Assembly (NCBI RefSeq): GCF_013337045.2
Contig: NZ_CP118259.1
Coordinates: 2,108,001-2,172,000 of the forward strand
Direction: 5' to 3'
Origin: Agrobacterium vitis
Lineage (GTDB): Bacteria; Pseudomonadota; Alphaproteobacteria; Rhizobiales; Rhizobiaceae
Length of the DNA stretch: 64,000 nucleotides
Within the stretch, counting starts at the first letter, position 1. Each line of letters opens with the position of its first letter. The notes beneath the pieces are model-generated. The model saw only the letters and a list, made by a program, of their open reading frames with translations. It made no database searches and was not told the DNA's origin. Shown piece after piece: positions 38,549 through 49,121 of this stretch. Made by a program: the position numbers and the translations under genes.

Positions 38549-39745
38549 TCACCATGTCACGCTGAGGTCATCATCGTAGCGGAGCCCCGGTATCAGAGCT
38601 ATCACCTCATGGTTCGGGAGGATCTTTGTGACTCTCTTCTTGCGGAGTTCGTAGCCTGGAAAGGGGTCATTTATCACCTGCTCAAAGAACCACTTGTTTC
38701 TAGGCGAAAGGTGATCGACAAGAACCACGAGAAAGAGGTGCACCGCCTCATAGTCAGCGATGACTTCCTTTGGTGCATTTATCTGATCGAGATGCTCGAA
38801 GAACTTGACGAGATTGTCGCCGCTTTCATTGAAAAGAGGGCGCTTTCCCTCGAAAAAAACTGTCTCTATCTGCTCGCGCACGGGTTCCACATTGCCATGA
38901 ATTGCGAAATTGCGCTTGTCCATCACCCGCTTAAATCCGCCATATTCGGCAGAGGTTTGGTCAATCGGCCTGGAGAAGCCATCGCAGTTTTCGCTGAGTA
39001 GAGCAAGACGTTCGGGAATTGTGGCTCGGATGAATGCAGCGTATCGCACTGGATCATTGCGCACCCCATCCTTGCAGAACACCAGAATGACCATATTGAT
39101 AAACGCCTCTGCCATAACTGGTGTCAGCATACGCAACTTGAGGCAATCGCCGTACAGATCGGTCGCACGCTTAGACATTTGTTTGAGTGCGTTAGAGTAA
39201 CGTTGTACCCCACGTTTTGTGTCGGTTCGGGGAAGCGAAAGCGGAATAGAACGCGCGTCACTTATAGCCTCATGCATTTCTGCGCAGAGTTCCGCAAGAG
39301 TTAGGAATTTGTTCTGGAAAACGACGAACTTCTCAAATGACTTCGTCATCTCGGACTTGGCCTTGGCTGTCCGCGCGAACTCAGCCTTCAATCCGACAAT
39401 AAGTGCTTTCCATTCGTCGTCGCTCAGCGGTTCAGAGATCAAAAAATGAACTTCCCGCGAGGTCCCTGTGATGGAAACGCGAACTTCATCAGCCCTAAGG
39501 TCGAAATCCCAATGTATCCAGTTGTCGCTATCGTCGCGGCGATTAAAATTCTGTAACCCATTGGGTTCACCGAACCGAGCGCGAAGATAGGCGTAGATGT
39601 CGACTGGCTTTATTCGCGTTCTAACGACAAGCGCGGCAGATGACTTGCGCCGCCGTTTCGGCGACGTAGGGCGATCATTCAAAAACTCAGACATTTCCGC
39701 AGGCGTGGCTAGACGCCACGCTTCGAAGTTGAGCGACTTTGCCAC
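38549..39745 (-). CDS. Hypothetical protein with HEPN-like motif
   Basis: A 398-residue soluble protein not assigned to a named family. The N-terminal third (about 40-125) is mixed alpha/beta with DNWIHWDFDLRADEVRVSI. The rest is helical. Residues 277-284 read KRNFAIHG, a textbook R-x4-H (R278, H283) HEPN ribonuclease motif with the Asn often found after the Arg. A preceding helix MAEAFINMVILVFC fits the other HEPN helix. In accessory DNA, HEPN proteins are often toxins or anti-phage effectors, so an RNase role is plausible but unproven. The GTG start has AAGGGGGA upstream. Its neighbours are a phage-type methylase and an IS. Confidence 0.7.
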   Translation of the reverse strand: MAKSLNFEAWRLATPAEMSEFLNDRPTSPKRRRKSSAALVVRTRIKPVDIYAYLRARFGEPNGLQNFNRRDDSDNWIHWDFDLRADEVRVSITGTSREVHFLISEPLSDDEWKALIVGLKAEFARTAKAKSEMTKSFEKFVVFQNKFLTLAELCAEMHEAISDARSIPLSLPRTDTKRGVQRYSNALKQMSKRATDLYGDCLKLRMLTPVMAEAFINMVILVFCKDGVRNDPVRYAAFIRATIPERLALLSENCDGFSRPIDQTSAEYGGFKRVMDKRNFAIHGNVEPVREQIETVFFEGKRPLFNESGDNLVKFFEHLDQINAPKEVIADYEAVHLFLVVLVDHLSPRNKWFFEQVINDPFPGYELRKKRVTKILPNHEVIALIPGLRYDDDLSVTW

Positions 39746-39895
39746 CAGCAGATCCCCCTTATGTAACTTTGAGTTTAATTTCTTCTAACGGAAACTTTAG
39801 TTATCGCAAGCAACACAAAACACTCAGCATGTTATGGAAAGAGAAGTTCTCAAGGAGGCATTAGCCTCTAAAACATTGTCCTCACGATATAAAAT

Positions 39896-40723
39896 TTATG
39901 TTTCTCGGAACCCGCACCCATCACCCCAATAAATCAACTCCCGCGCTTCCGTCCCTTTGCCGCCGGACACCGAATAGGACAACTGCGCCCCCTCAACCGA
40001 AAACCCCGCGAAGATCTCACGAACCTCCGGCCGGTCATTTATGGACAGTATGAAGCCCCCTTGAAGGCTCTTCAAACGGTCTGCAAGAACCTCGAACTGA
40101 TCCCGGCCAAACAGCGCTTTTCCGTAATCATCCTCGCAACCGAAGTACGGCGGATCGAGATAGAAGAGCACACCCGGCCGGTCATAGCGGTTGATGAAGG
40201 CCAACCAGTCCAGGTTCTCGATGACAACGCCAGATAGGCGCTCGTGGACATCTTCCAGGAGTGGAGCGAGGCGGGTCAAGTTGAACCGGGCGCTGCCATT
40301 GTGCTGGACGCCGAAGGTCTGACCTGCGACCTTACCACCAAAGGCGAGCTTCTGGAGATAGATGAACCGGGCGGCCCGCTCCAGATCGGTGAGCGTTGCC
40401 GGATCACAGGCCTTCAGCCGCTCGAACTCGCGGCGACTGGTGATCTGGAATTTGAGCGTATCCATGAACTGCGGATAGTGGCGCTGGAGGATGCGGAACA
40501 GGTTCACGACATCGCCGCTGCGGTCGTTGATCACCTCAGTCCTGGGCGCTTGCCGACGCCGGAAGAACACACCGCCCATCCCGACAAACGGCTCCGCATA
40601 GGTCTGGTGCTGCATCGCCTCGATCATCTTGACCAAACGCGGTGCCAGGCTACGCTTGCCACCGATCCAAGCGGCTGGCGGCTGAGTATTGGGGACCGGC
40701 CGGAAGGCTTCACGATTCACCAT
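39896..40723 (-). CDS. dam: DNA adenine methylase (Dam, D12 class), phage-type
   Basis: A 275-residue N6-adenine methyltransferase with all core motifs: WIGGKRSLAPRLV (AdoMet Gly loop), TYAEPFVGMGGVFF, RAARFIYLQKLAFGGK and the catalytic LFYLDPPYFGCEDDY near residue 190. This class often methylates short sites such as GATC. It lacks a restriction partner, so it is an orphan, as in many prophages. A shortened, diverged second copy lies at 45941-46272 in the same orientation. The ribosome site before the ATG is weak. Confidence 0.9.
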   Translation of the reverse strand: MVNREAFRPVPNTQPPAAWIGGKRSLAPRLVKMIEAMQHQTYAEPFVGMGGVFFRRRQAPRTEVINDRSGDVVNLFRILQRHYPQFMDTLKFQITSRREFERLKACDPATLTDLERAARFIYLQKLAFGGKVAGQTFGVQHNGSARFNLTRLAPLLEDVHERLSGVVIENLDWLAFINRYDRPGVLFYLDPPYFGCEDDYGKALFGRDQFEVLADRLKSLQGGFILSINDRPEVREIFAGFSVEGAQLSYSVSGGKGTEARELIYWGDGCGFRET

Positions 40724-41055
40724 TTCAAATATCTCACGACTCAGTCACACAGATCCGGCCCTGCAGGGTACGGGTGCGACGGTTATCGTTTTTCACTGTC
40801 GGACGGGTTTGGACGCCAATCTTTGGCCCGTCGTTGGGGTGCTTCAACACCCCGGCCACCCGGTCAATATTCCGGTACGCCGCTAATTAATTCATCGTAT
40901 TTCGAAGGTGCTCGTTGGACACGCCGCCGAAAAAATCACCTCCCGCGCCTCTGTGTCATTTCCGCCTAACGCACCCATCTAATTCCAGCGGTGGAATCTT
41001 GACCTTGCGCTTTATGATTGACGGAAAAAAGCGATCACATTAGCGTCCGCTACCT
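40724..41055. other. Gene-free spacer in island
   Basis: No supported gene; it separates dam from the rightward alpha/beta-hydrolase-like gene. Confidence 0.4.
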
Positions 41056-41856
41056 ATGGAACGTATTATCTACTCCTCATCAACCTATGTGGCGCGGCAG
41101 TGCATCAACAGTGATGCCGCCTTGACCGTGATAACATTTGATCCTCGCCGCGATCCGGCCCCATGGGGAGAAGGTCTCTTTTTCGGGCAACGCTTTTTCC
41201 AACAACTGAGTATGAATGTCATCGGGGTGACACCGGCAGGAAACGATTGGTATCAATCCGATGACATGCCTTCTGTGGTCGAAGCTATATGCAACGCGAC
41301 TAAAGGGCATAATCTGGTCGGATATGGCGGCAGCATGGGGGCTTATGGGCTGCTTAATTTCTATCACGATTTGGGTCTTTCTACCGTCGTTGCAGTCTCT
41401 CCACAGTACTCGCCAGACGTCGCTAAAACTGATTTTGACGACAGGTGGCTGCTTGATCGGCAGGTGATAAAGCCTCGACATGATAAGATTGGCTCCATTT
41501 CACCCATTAGAAACGGGTATATAATTTATGACAGGGCATACAGTTTGGACCGCCAACATGTTGAGATGATCCAAGCTAGGCACGAGTTGAAGGAAGTTAT
41601 CGTTCCTATGTCTGGGCACCTTCCGATCTATTTTATGAACGAGGCGGAGCTAACGGATAAGGTAATTCCTTCAATGCTTACGGGAGGGTTCAGTCAGCGC
41701 TGGTTCCGTGATCTTCACCGTCAGCAACGCCGAATGAGCGCGCCCTACCTATCCGCTATTGGTGAGTACGCCACACTTCGCCTCCAGCGCCTCAATGCGC
41801 GTGAGGGCTGCTTGCAGAGCCCGCCAGAGGATCGGGGTGAATTGAGCATCGCGTAG
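41056..41856 (+). CDS. Alpha/beta-hydrolase-like hypothetical protein
   Basis: A 266-residue soluble protein. The nucleophile elbow G-x-S-x-G appears as GYGGSMGAYG near residue 95, and a late MSGHLPIYF could supply the catalytic His, so an alpha/beta-hydrolase fold is likely. The substrate is unknown. The last 36 residues are read from the opposite strand of a phage tail-fibre fragment, so the natural C-terminus may have been replaced. Codon use looks less GC-biased than core genes, consistent with transfer. Confidence 0.6.
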   Translation: MERIIYSSSTYVARQCINSDAALTVITFDPRRDPAPWGEGLFFGQRFFQQLSMNVIGVTPAGNDWYQSDDMPSVVEAICNATKGHNLVGYGGSMGAYGLLNFYHDLGLSTVVAVSPQYSPDVAKTDFDDRWLLDRQVIKPRHDKIGSISPIRNGYIIYDRAYSLDRQHVEMIQARHELKEVIVPMSGHLPIYFMNEAELTDKVIPSMLTGGFSQRWFRDLHRQQRRMSAPYLSAIGEYATLRLQRLNAREGCLQSPPEDRGELSIA

Positions 41857-41953
41857 ACCGTAAATACCGGTTTCCTCATCGATGATGAGGCCTGCAAACT
41901 CCTGGCTGGTCAAGCCAACTGCCCCTATGGCAGCCTCTACCTGTTGTGCGGAA
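41749..41953 (-). pseudogene. Phage tail-fibre C-terminal fragment, cut by IS21 end
   Basis: The minus-strand frame reads AIGAVGLTSQEFAGLIID, then GIYGLRDAQFTPILWRALQA and LTRIEALEAK. This is the pattern seen at the end of phage tail-fibre proteins (a short globular tip then a coiled coil). It has no N-terminal part: the sequence runs directly into the IS21-family terminal repeat at 41954. The match is by pattern only. Confidence 0.45.
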
Positions 41954-42065
41954 TGTTGATTTCCAGTGAGAACTGACCCGGTAGCACAGGATATTTCCAT
42001 CGAGAATTGACCCATGTTTGAACCTTGCCCTGCGTGTTTTCAGCGGGGGCTACGGAGTGATCGAC

Positions 42066-43664
42066 ATGGCGTTACTGAGCGTGATCCGACGCTGGCATTT
42101 TCGAGACCACATATCGATCCGGGAGATTTGCCGCCGGACCGGCCTATCCCGGAACACCATCCGCAAGTATCTCCGTCTTGATGGCGTGGAACCAGTGTTC
42201 AAGGTGCCGGAGCGGCCGAGCAAGCTTGATCCTTTTGCCGACCGGCTGTCAGCGTGGCTGCGGACGGAAGCCAAGAAGAACCGGAAGCAGCGGCGCAACC
42301 TGAAGCAATTACATGCCGATCTGATGAGCCTTGGCTACGATGGATCGTATGGTCGGGTTGCTGCTTTTGCTCGGGAATGGAAAGCTGATCTGCAAAGAGA
42401 GCTGCAGACCACGGGGCGTGGGACGTTCGTTCCGCTGGCCTTTGATCCGGGTGAGGCCTTCCAGTTCGACTGGTCGGAAGACTGGGCAATCATCGGCAAT
42501 GAGCGCACCAAACTGCAGGTGGCCCATACAAAGCTTAGCTATTCCAGGGCGTTCATCGTCCGGGCGTATCTTTTGCAGACGCACGAGATGCTGTTCGATG
42601 CCCATAACCACGCGTTCCGTGTCTTCGGCGGGGTGCCACGGCGCGGCATCTACGACAACATGCGCACGGCAATCGATAAGATTGGACGCGGCAAGGAGCG
42701 CGACGTCAACATCCGCTTCATGGCAATGGCCAGCCACTACCTCTATGAGCCGGAGTTCTGCAATCCGGCGTCTGGTTGGGGTGAGGAGGAAAAGAAAACA
42801 GTCCAGTGAACTGTTTTCCCGACGAACGCCCGGAGCCCAAGCGCAGGGCCGGGTGGCCAGGTCGAGAAGAATGTTCAGGATTCGCGCCATCGGTTCTTTC
42901 AACCGACACCACGCTTTCCATCGTTGGAAGCCCTGAACGACTGGCTGGAGCTTCGATGCAAGGAGGTTTGGCAGCAGACCCCGCACGGAAAGATGCGTGG
43001 CACGATCGCTGACCTCCTGGCCGAGGAAACAAAAGCTCTGATGCCAACGACGCGTGTCTTCGATGGTTTTGTCGAGCATACCAAACGGGTGTCCCCGACT
43101 TGCCTGGTTCACTTCGATCGCAATCGCTACAGCGTTCCGGCATCCTTCGCCAATCGACCCGTCAGCATTCGAGTTTATCCAGACCGTATCGTTGTTGCAG
43201 CGGAGGGTCTGATCATATGCGAGCACCCTCGCATCATCAGCCGTTCGTATGACGGGCCTGGGCAGACGGTTTACGATTGGCGGCACTATCTTTCGGTCGT
43301 GCAGCGCAAACCCGGCGCTCTTCGCAATGGTGCGCCGTTCGTCGATCTTCCCGAAGCCTTCAGAACGCTGCAGCAGCACCTGCTCAAAAAGCCGGGCGGC
43401 GATCGAGAGATGGTCGATATCCTGGCGCTCGTTCTTCAGCACGACGAACAGGCAGTGCTATCGGCAGTCGATATGGCTTTGACGTCCGGTGTTCCGACCA
43501 AAACCCATGTGCTGAACCTGTTGCATCGCCTCGTCGATGGCAAATCCTCGACACCACCGACGATCGACGCGCCGCAAGCTCTTACACTTGCCAACGAGCC
43601 CAAGGCCAATGTCGAACGCTACGATACCCTGAGGAAGACTGCGGAGGTCCGCCATGCGTCATAA
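42066..43664 (+). pseudogene. istA: istA transposase of IS21 family, interrupted
   Basis: The N-terminal part (42066-42809) has the HTH (ISIREICRRTGLSRNTIRKYL) and the DDE core start (FQFDWSEDW, YDNMRTAIDK). The C-terminal part resumes with VEKNVQDSRHRFFQP and continues to 43664 in the same frame. Between them the expected W-E-K-G-Q-V joint is widened to 75 bp (42780-42854) where 6 bp are expected. The extra DNA brings an in-frame TGA at 42807 and a perfect 9-bp inverted repeat (GAAAACAGT / ACTGTTTTC). A full transposase cannot be made unless the stop is bypassed. Confidence 0.88.
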
Positions 43665-44466
43665 CCCAGCCAGCGGCGCGATCGTTATCATGCTGCGCCA
43701 ACTCAAGATGCACGGCATGGCTCAGGCAATCGGTGAGCTCACCGAACAGGGATCACCAGCTTTTGAGGCTACCATTCCTATTCTGTCGCAACTGCTCAAA
43801 GCGGAAACGGCAGAGCGGGAGGTCAGATCAACCGCCTATCAGCTCAAGATTGCCCGCTTCCCGGCCTATCGCGATCTCAACGGCTTCGACTTCTCGAGCA
43901 GCGAGATCAACGAGGCGCTCGTGCGCCAGCTCCATCGCTGCGACTTCCTCGATGATGCCAATAACATTGTCCTGGTCGGCGGCCCTGGCACAGGCAAAAC
44001 CCACATTGCGACCGCCTTGGGTATCCAGGCGATCGAGCATCATCATAAGCGCGTCCGGTTCTTCTCGACAGTCGAATTGGTCAACGCGCTTGAACAGGAG
44101 AAGACGCAAGGTCGCTCAGGGCAGATCGCCAATCGGCTTGTCCATTCCGATCTCGTCATCCTCGACGAGCTGGGCTACCTGCCGTTCAGTGCGTCAGGTG
44201 GCGCGTTGCTATTCCATCTCCTGAGCAGGCTCTACGAACGTACCAGTGTCGTCATCACCACCAACCTGAGCTTCAGCGAATGGGCCTGTGTCTTTGGCGA
44301 TGCCAAGATGACCACGGCGCTGCTCGACCGCCTGACCCACCACTGCCACATCCTCGAAACCGGAAACGACAGCTTCCGCTTCAAGAATAGCTCAGCTCAT
44401 GAACCGAAAAACACGAAGGAGAAAAACAGGAGCTTGACCACTACACCAGACCCGAAACATATCTAA
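43654..44466 (+). CDS. istB: IstB-like ATPase of IS21 family
   Basis: A 270-residue AAA+ helper ATPase that directs the IstA transposase to its target. Walker A is [15 protein letters not shown] at about 108-122, Walker [11 protein letters not shown], and sensor [13 protein letters not shown]. The start overlaps the end of istA by 11 bp, the normal IS21 arrangement. The frame is intact even though istA is broken, so it might still support related elements in trans. Confidence 0.93.
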   Translation: MRHNPASGAIVIMLRQLKMHGMAQAIGELTEQGSPAFEATIPILSQLLKAETAEREVRSTAYQLKIARFPAYRDLNGFDFSSSEINEALVRQLHRCDFLDDANNIVLVGGPGTGKTHIATALGIQAIEHHHKRVRFFSTVELVNALEQEKTQGRSGQIANRLVHSDLVILDELGYLPFSASGGALLFHLLSRLYERTSVVITTNLSFSEWACVFGDAKMTTALLDRLTHHCHILETGNDSFRFKNSSAHEPKNTKEKNRSLTTTPDPKHI

Positions 44467-44545
44467 AAGGAGGGTCAAATCTCGGTGGAAATAACGGGTC
44501 AGTTCTCAGTGGAAATCAACAACGTGGTGCATCGGGGACAAAACC

Positions 44546-44791
44546 CTACAGAACTATACAGAGGAATCCGATCAATCCAACCAACGCGACAAGCAAAAGA
44601 AGAAGCCGCATTTTCATCCAGAATGCCGTTTTACGAGAAATCGGCTTCTGGAGGTTTTCATACGCTTGGGAGTAATCGAGCTTGCTGAACCCAGACCCCA
44701 ATCGACGAGGCGGCATCGTCGCACCGACGACACCGCAAGCCAAGACAAGAACGACAACGAATACGATCGTCACCTCGTGACCCTCCGACAT
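44546..44791 (-). CDS. Small hypothetical membrane protein
   Basis: An 81-residue protein with two hydrophobic segments (VTIVFVVVLVLACGVVGAT and LLLLLVALVGLIGFLCIVL) separated by a basic/polar stretch. No family is recognised. It starts 25 bp right of the IS end. The ribosome site is weak. A plausible island cargo gene, but it could be spurious. Confidence 0.45.
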   Translation of the reverse strand: MSEGHEVTIVFVVVLVLACGVVGATMPPRRLGSGFSKLDYSQAYENLQKPISRKTAFWMKMRLLLLLVALVGLIGFLCIVL

Positions 44792-44977
44792 CAGCAGTTT
44801 ATCCGACTACTCAGGCCGAGAATAATTTGCTTGCTTGGCCTCAAGGTCAAGCGTCGAGAAAGGAAACACGTCTTCTTCTGGCGCGAACCGCGCCATGGCG
44901 GCTTTTGGTCCGAAGCGGACTATTCTAACCACTGCACAGTGCGTAAAGTTAAGCAACGCAAGTATTCGGAGATGTCG

Positions 44978-45412
44978 ATGACTGCTACGCCTGAAAAATT
45001 GCATTTGGCTTTGGCCTACTGCACCGATTTCGCCAAAACGATGCTGGAGAAGTACGGCGAATTTCACCCGTTCGGCGCTATCGTCAATTTAGAGGGGGAT
45101 GTCGAAGCCAGAGGCGCGTGGACAGAGGAGGAGCATCCAAACGGACAGGATGTATATGCGCTCCTGATTGAAGCCCTGCGCAAAGAATTGATGGAAGGCA
45201 GCGCCATTGCAATCGCCGTGACGGCCAACGTGGACATTCCGGAAAAATATGCAGCGGCCCACAGGGATGGTTTGCGCATTACTTTGGAGGCACATAACTA
45301 CTATCGATGTATATACGTGCCATATCGATTTGAGCGCGGAAGCTTTTTTCGTCGGAAGAAAACCGTCGCACTATCCGAGCCCTTTGCTGTTGAATTGAAG
45401 GACTCAGAATAG
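44978..45412 (+). CDS. Hypothetical protein
   Basis: A 144-residue soluble protein, mixed alpha/beta (HLALAYCTDFAKTMLEKYGEF, PFGAIVNLEGDVEARGAW, then a helix EALRKELMEGSAIAIAVTA). No known family is recognised; size and composition recall small immunity-type proteins, which is only a guess. ATG 44978 is chosen because GGAG lies 6 nt upstream; another ATG 6 bp earlier overlaps the Shine-Dalgarno. It lies in the island between IS21 and a GNAT gene. Confidence 0.6.
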   Translation: MTATPEKLHLALAYCTDFAKTMLEKYGEFHPFGAIVNLEGDVEARGAWTEEEHPNGQDVYALLIEALRKELMEGSAIAIAVTANVDIPEKYAAAHRDGLRITLEAHNYYRCIYVPYRFERGSFFRRKKTVALSEPFAVELKDSE

Positions 45413-45443
45413 CGCAGACATGTCTCGTTTTGGCGTAAAGCGG

Positions 45444-45863
45444 TCATTTCAAAAGCTTTGCCATAAGAGGATTAGGCAGGTGTGCATCGACAAGTTCCCA
45501 GCCAATCTTGTGATAGAAACCCACTGCGTCAGGCGCTGCGTGGGCTTCTAGCCTGAATGCCTCTTGAGCCATTGCTAGTCTCTCGACGTCGGTCATCATG
45601 GCTCGGCCGATACCTTGCCGCTGGCGCTCTGCAACAATTGCAACCGTGCGAACGACCCCGTTCCCATTCCCAGTGAGATCAAGACGGACGGCACCGACAA
45701 ACTCATCGCCATCGACAAAAATTAGCGGAAGATGCTCCGGCTTTCTATCGTCCGGATGGTGCTCGTCGTATCCAGACAATCCGCGCAGATCGAACAGCAC
45801 ATGCCGTCGAATCTGATGATACGCTTCCCATTCAGGTTGGCTTGATACCCTTACCAGCTTCAA
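45444..45863 (-). CDS. GNAT-family N-acetyltransferase
   Basis: A 139-residue acetyl-CoA-dependent acetyltransferase. The acetyl-CoA loop is RTVAIVAERQRQGIGRAMM (Q/R-x-x-G-x-G/A) at about 70-90. The C-terminal GFYHKIGWELVD closes the fold. I choose the TTG at 45863 (GAGAGG upstream), where family-like sequence (LKLVRVSSQPEWEAYH) begins; an ATG at 45914 would add 17 residues with a poorly spaced site. The substrate is unknown. Confidence 0.8.
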   Translation of the reverse strand: MKLVRVSSQPEWEAYHQIRRHVLFDLRGLSGYDEHHPDDRKPEHLPLIFVDGDEFVGAVRLDLTGNGNGVVRTVAIVAERQRQGIGRAMMTDVERLAMAQEAFRLEAHAAPDAVGFYHKIGWELVDAHLPNPLMAKLLK

Positions 45864-45940
45864 ATCAGTAGCCTCTCGCAGGAGAACTAATATAAGGCCA
45901 GTCCATCGGCGCACATGCCCTTAAGCATTTGCGCTCAATA

Positions 45941-46272
45941 TTACCCATCCCTACCATAATAAATCAACTCCCGCGCTTCCGTCCCTTTGCCGCCGGACAC
46001 CGAATAGGACAACTCCGCCACTTCAACCGGAAACCCAGCAAAGATTTCTCGGATCTCAGGACGGTCGTTTATCGACAAGATAAACCGCCCTTGAAGGCCC
46101 TTCAAACACCCTGCAAGAACCTCGAACTGATCTCGCCCGAACAGCGCTTTTCCGTAATCGTCCTCACAGCCGAAGTACGGCGGATCGAGGTAGAACAGCA
46201 CGCCCGGTCGTTCATAGCGGTTGATGAAGGCAAGCTTCTGGAGAAAGATGAACTGAGCTGGCGCTCCAGATA
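45941..46272 (-). pseudogene. Truncated second dam methylase copy
   Basis: The minus-strand sequence matches the C-terminal 120 residues of the intact Dam at 39896-40723 (FYLDPPYFGCEDDYGKALFG, SINDRPEIREIFAG) with many substitutions. An internal deletion fuses LQKLAF directly to INRYERPG, removing about 50 residues; the joint lies at a short repeat (LAF in protein, AAGGC-like in DNA). Homology stops at about 46272 and the N-terminal half is absent. The DPPY motif survives but the AdoMet-binding part is lost. Confidence 0.85.
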
Positions 46273-46417
46273 AAACCGGATTTTGGCGCGTGCCAACTGA
46301 TATCAAATGAAAACCCGGAACATTAATCACCTCAAACGGCCCAGACTCGTTCCTGAATAGGTCGAAGTGTTGGATTTGGCGGATGTGAGCAGGCAGACCA
46401 TGCTGGCTGGATGTTTA

Positions 46418-46450
46418 ATACGAAGAGTCATTGAAAATGACTCTTCGTAT
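46418..46450. other. Perfect 15-bp hairpin
   Basis: ATACGAAGAGTCATT (46418-46432) and AATGACTCTTCGTAT (46436-46450) pair fully around a GAA loop. No U-run follows, so it is not a simple terminator. The surrounding 46273-46880 shows no gene. Confidence 0.8.
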
Positions 46451-46706
46451 GCCACTTTCGATTCTCTCAAGCCCTTGATGCATTTGAGATATTTTAAATT
46501 TTTTAAGTCCAGGATGCATGAGCATCTTCCAGACTTGGTATAACCTGGTCATCAGCCGGAATATTGGAAGATACTAGGCGCGCAACGGCGATTGCCTTTC
46601 TGCGGACAGATTGCATTTGTAGTGGATATAAATGTTTGGAAATAAGGCCGTGTACTTCAAACAGCTAGGACAGCACAAAGCAGCCTATGCTCGCATTCAC
46701 TCAATG

Positions 46707-46743
46707 ATCGGACCGAAAAGCGATTATCACTTTTCGGTCCGAT
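46707..46743. other. Perfect 14-bp hairpin
   Basis: ATCGGACCGAAAAG (46707-46720) and CTTTTCGGTCCGAT (46730-46743) pair fully around a 9-nt loop. It lies 138 bp downstream of the cspA stop on the minus strand and 257 bp right of the other hairpin. Confidence 0.8.
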
Positions 46744-46880
46744 GCTTTAGTAACAGGACGAGATAGAAACGGCGATCAGACTATCTTCTCGCCTTCTACT
46801 CGACCATGTCGACACATTCGCGTTCAAACCACGCAATACGTTTGTGCGCATCGCTGTGCACTGAACGCGCAAACCGTCAA

Positions 46881-47084
46881 TTACAGAACGCTGACGTTTT
46901 CAGCCTTCGACTTCCCGGTCTTACGGTCCTGCCCGATTTCGAAGCTGACCTTGTCACCTTCTCTGAGCGAGTCACCGCGCTGCAGGGAAGACACGTGAAC
47001 GAATACATCCGTTCCACCATTCTCGGGCGTGATAAAACCAAAACCCTTGTCGTCGTTAAAAAATTTCACAGTACCAGTAGGCAT
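46881..47084 (-). CDS. Cold-shock domain protein
   Basis: A 67-residue single cold-shock domain that binds single-stranded RNA/DNA. RNP1 KGFGFITPE and RNP2 VFVHVSSL are intact. Start ATG follows AAGAGGAA. A TATAAA-like box about 50 bp upstream suits a short leader. Probably an RNA chaperone; many paralogues exist in rhizobia, so cold induction is not assured. Confidence 0.95.
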   Translation of the reverse strand: MPTGTVKFFNDDKGFGFITPENGGTDVFVHVSSLQRGDSLREGDKVSFEIGQDRKTGKSKAENVSVL

Positions 47085-47154
47085 GACATTTCCTCTTGAA
47101 TTCCCGTAGCCGTTTGACTCCGCGCCAGACTTTTATAGCGTGATCCCCTGTCGA

Positions 47155-47435
47155 TCAACCACCAACACAGAGATAGAAAGCTAATTGGCAGAATTGATTG
47201 CTTCTTCCGGTTTCAAAATAGGTCTTCAACACCGCTTCGACCTGGGTGACGTTGCAAAAATTATCGCGGCATTCGTCATGGCCGACAGAACCGGCCTTCA
47301 AAATGACCTTATCCAAAGACAGCTCGGTGACGATCTCGTCCAGCTTTGCATTGTCCTTCTCCCACCGCAGCCATAGTGGCCTGAAAGACCCCAGTGAACT
47401 CAAGAATTCTGCGTCACCTCTGAGTTTACCCTTTC
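47155..47435 (-). pseudogene. Possible remnant of a small secreted-protein gene
   Basis: The minus frame reads LSLDKVILKAGS and later FCNVTQVEAVLK, like LKLDEVILNDGN and ACNTSQINNDRF in the protein at 30948-31433. DNA in both places shares CGTCCAGCTT and spaced matches. It lacks a signal peptide and has only a TTG start inside glf, so it looks like a decayed paralogue. The alignment was made by eye. Confidence 0.35.

Positions 47436-49121
<1,686 letters not shown>

Larger units (their letters stand above)
41954..44521 (+). mobile_element. IS21-family insertion sequence, about 2.57 kb
   Basis: Ends are TGTTGATTTCC on the left and GGAAATCAACA on the right. Each end carries two inner repeats of the type TTTCCANTGAGAACTGACCC and ATTTCCACCGAGATTTGACC, as is usual for IS21. 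It contains istA (disrupted) and istB in the usual overlapping order. No target-site duplication is visible: GCGGAA lies left and ACGTGG right, which points to later rearrangement. Confidence 0.88.

Noticed and set aside
42066..43664. Programmed frameshift in istA
   Set aside because: Both halves are in the same frame; the break is an insertion carrying a stop, not a frame change.
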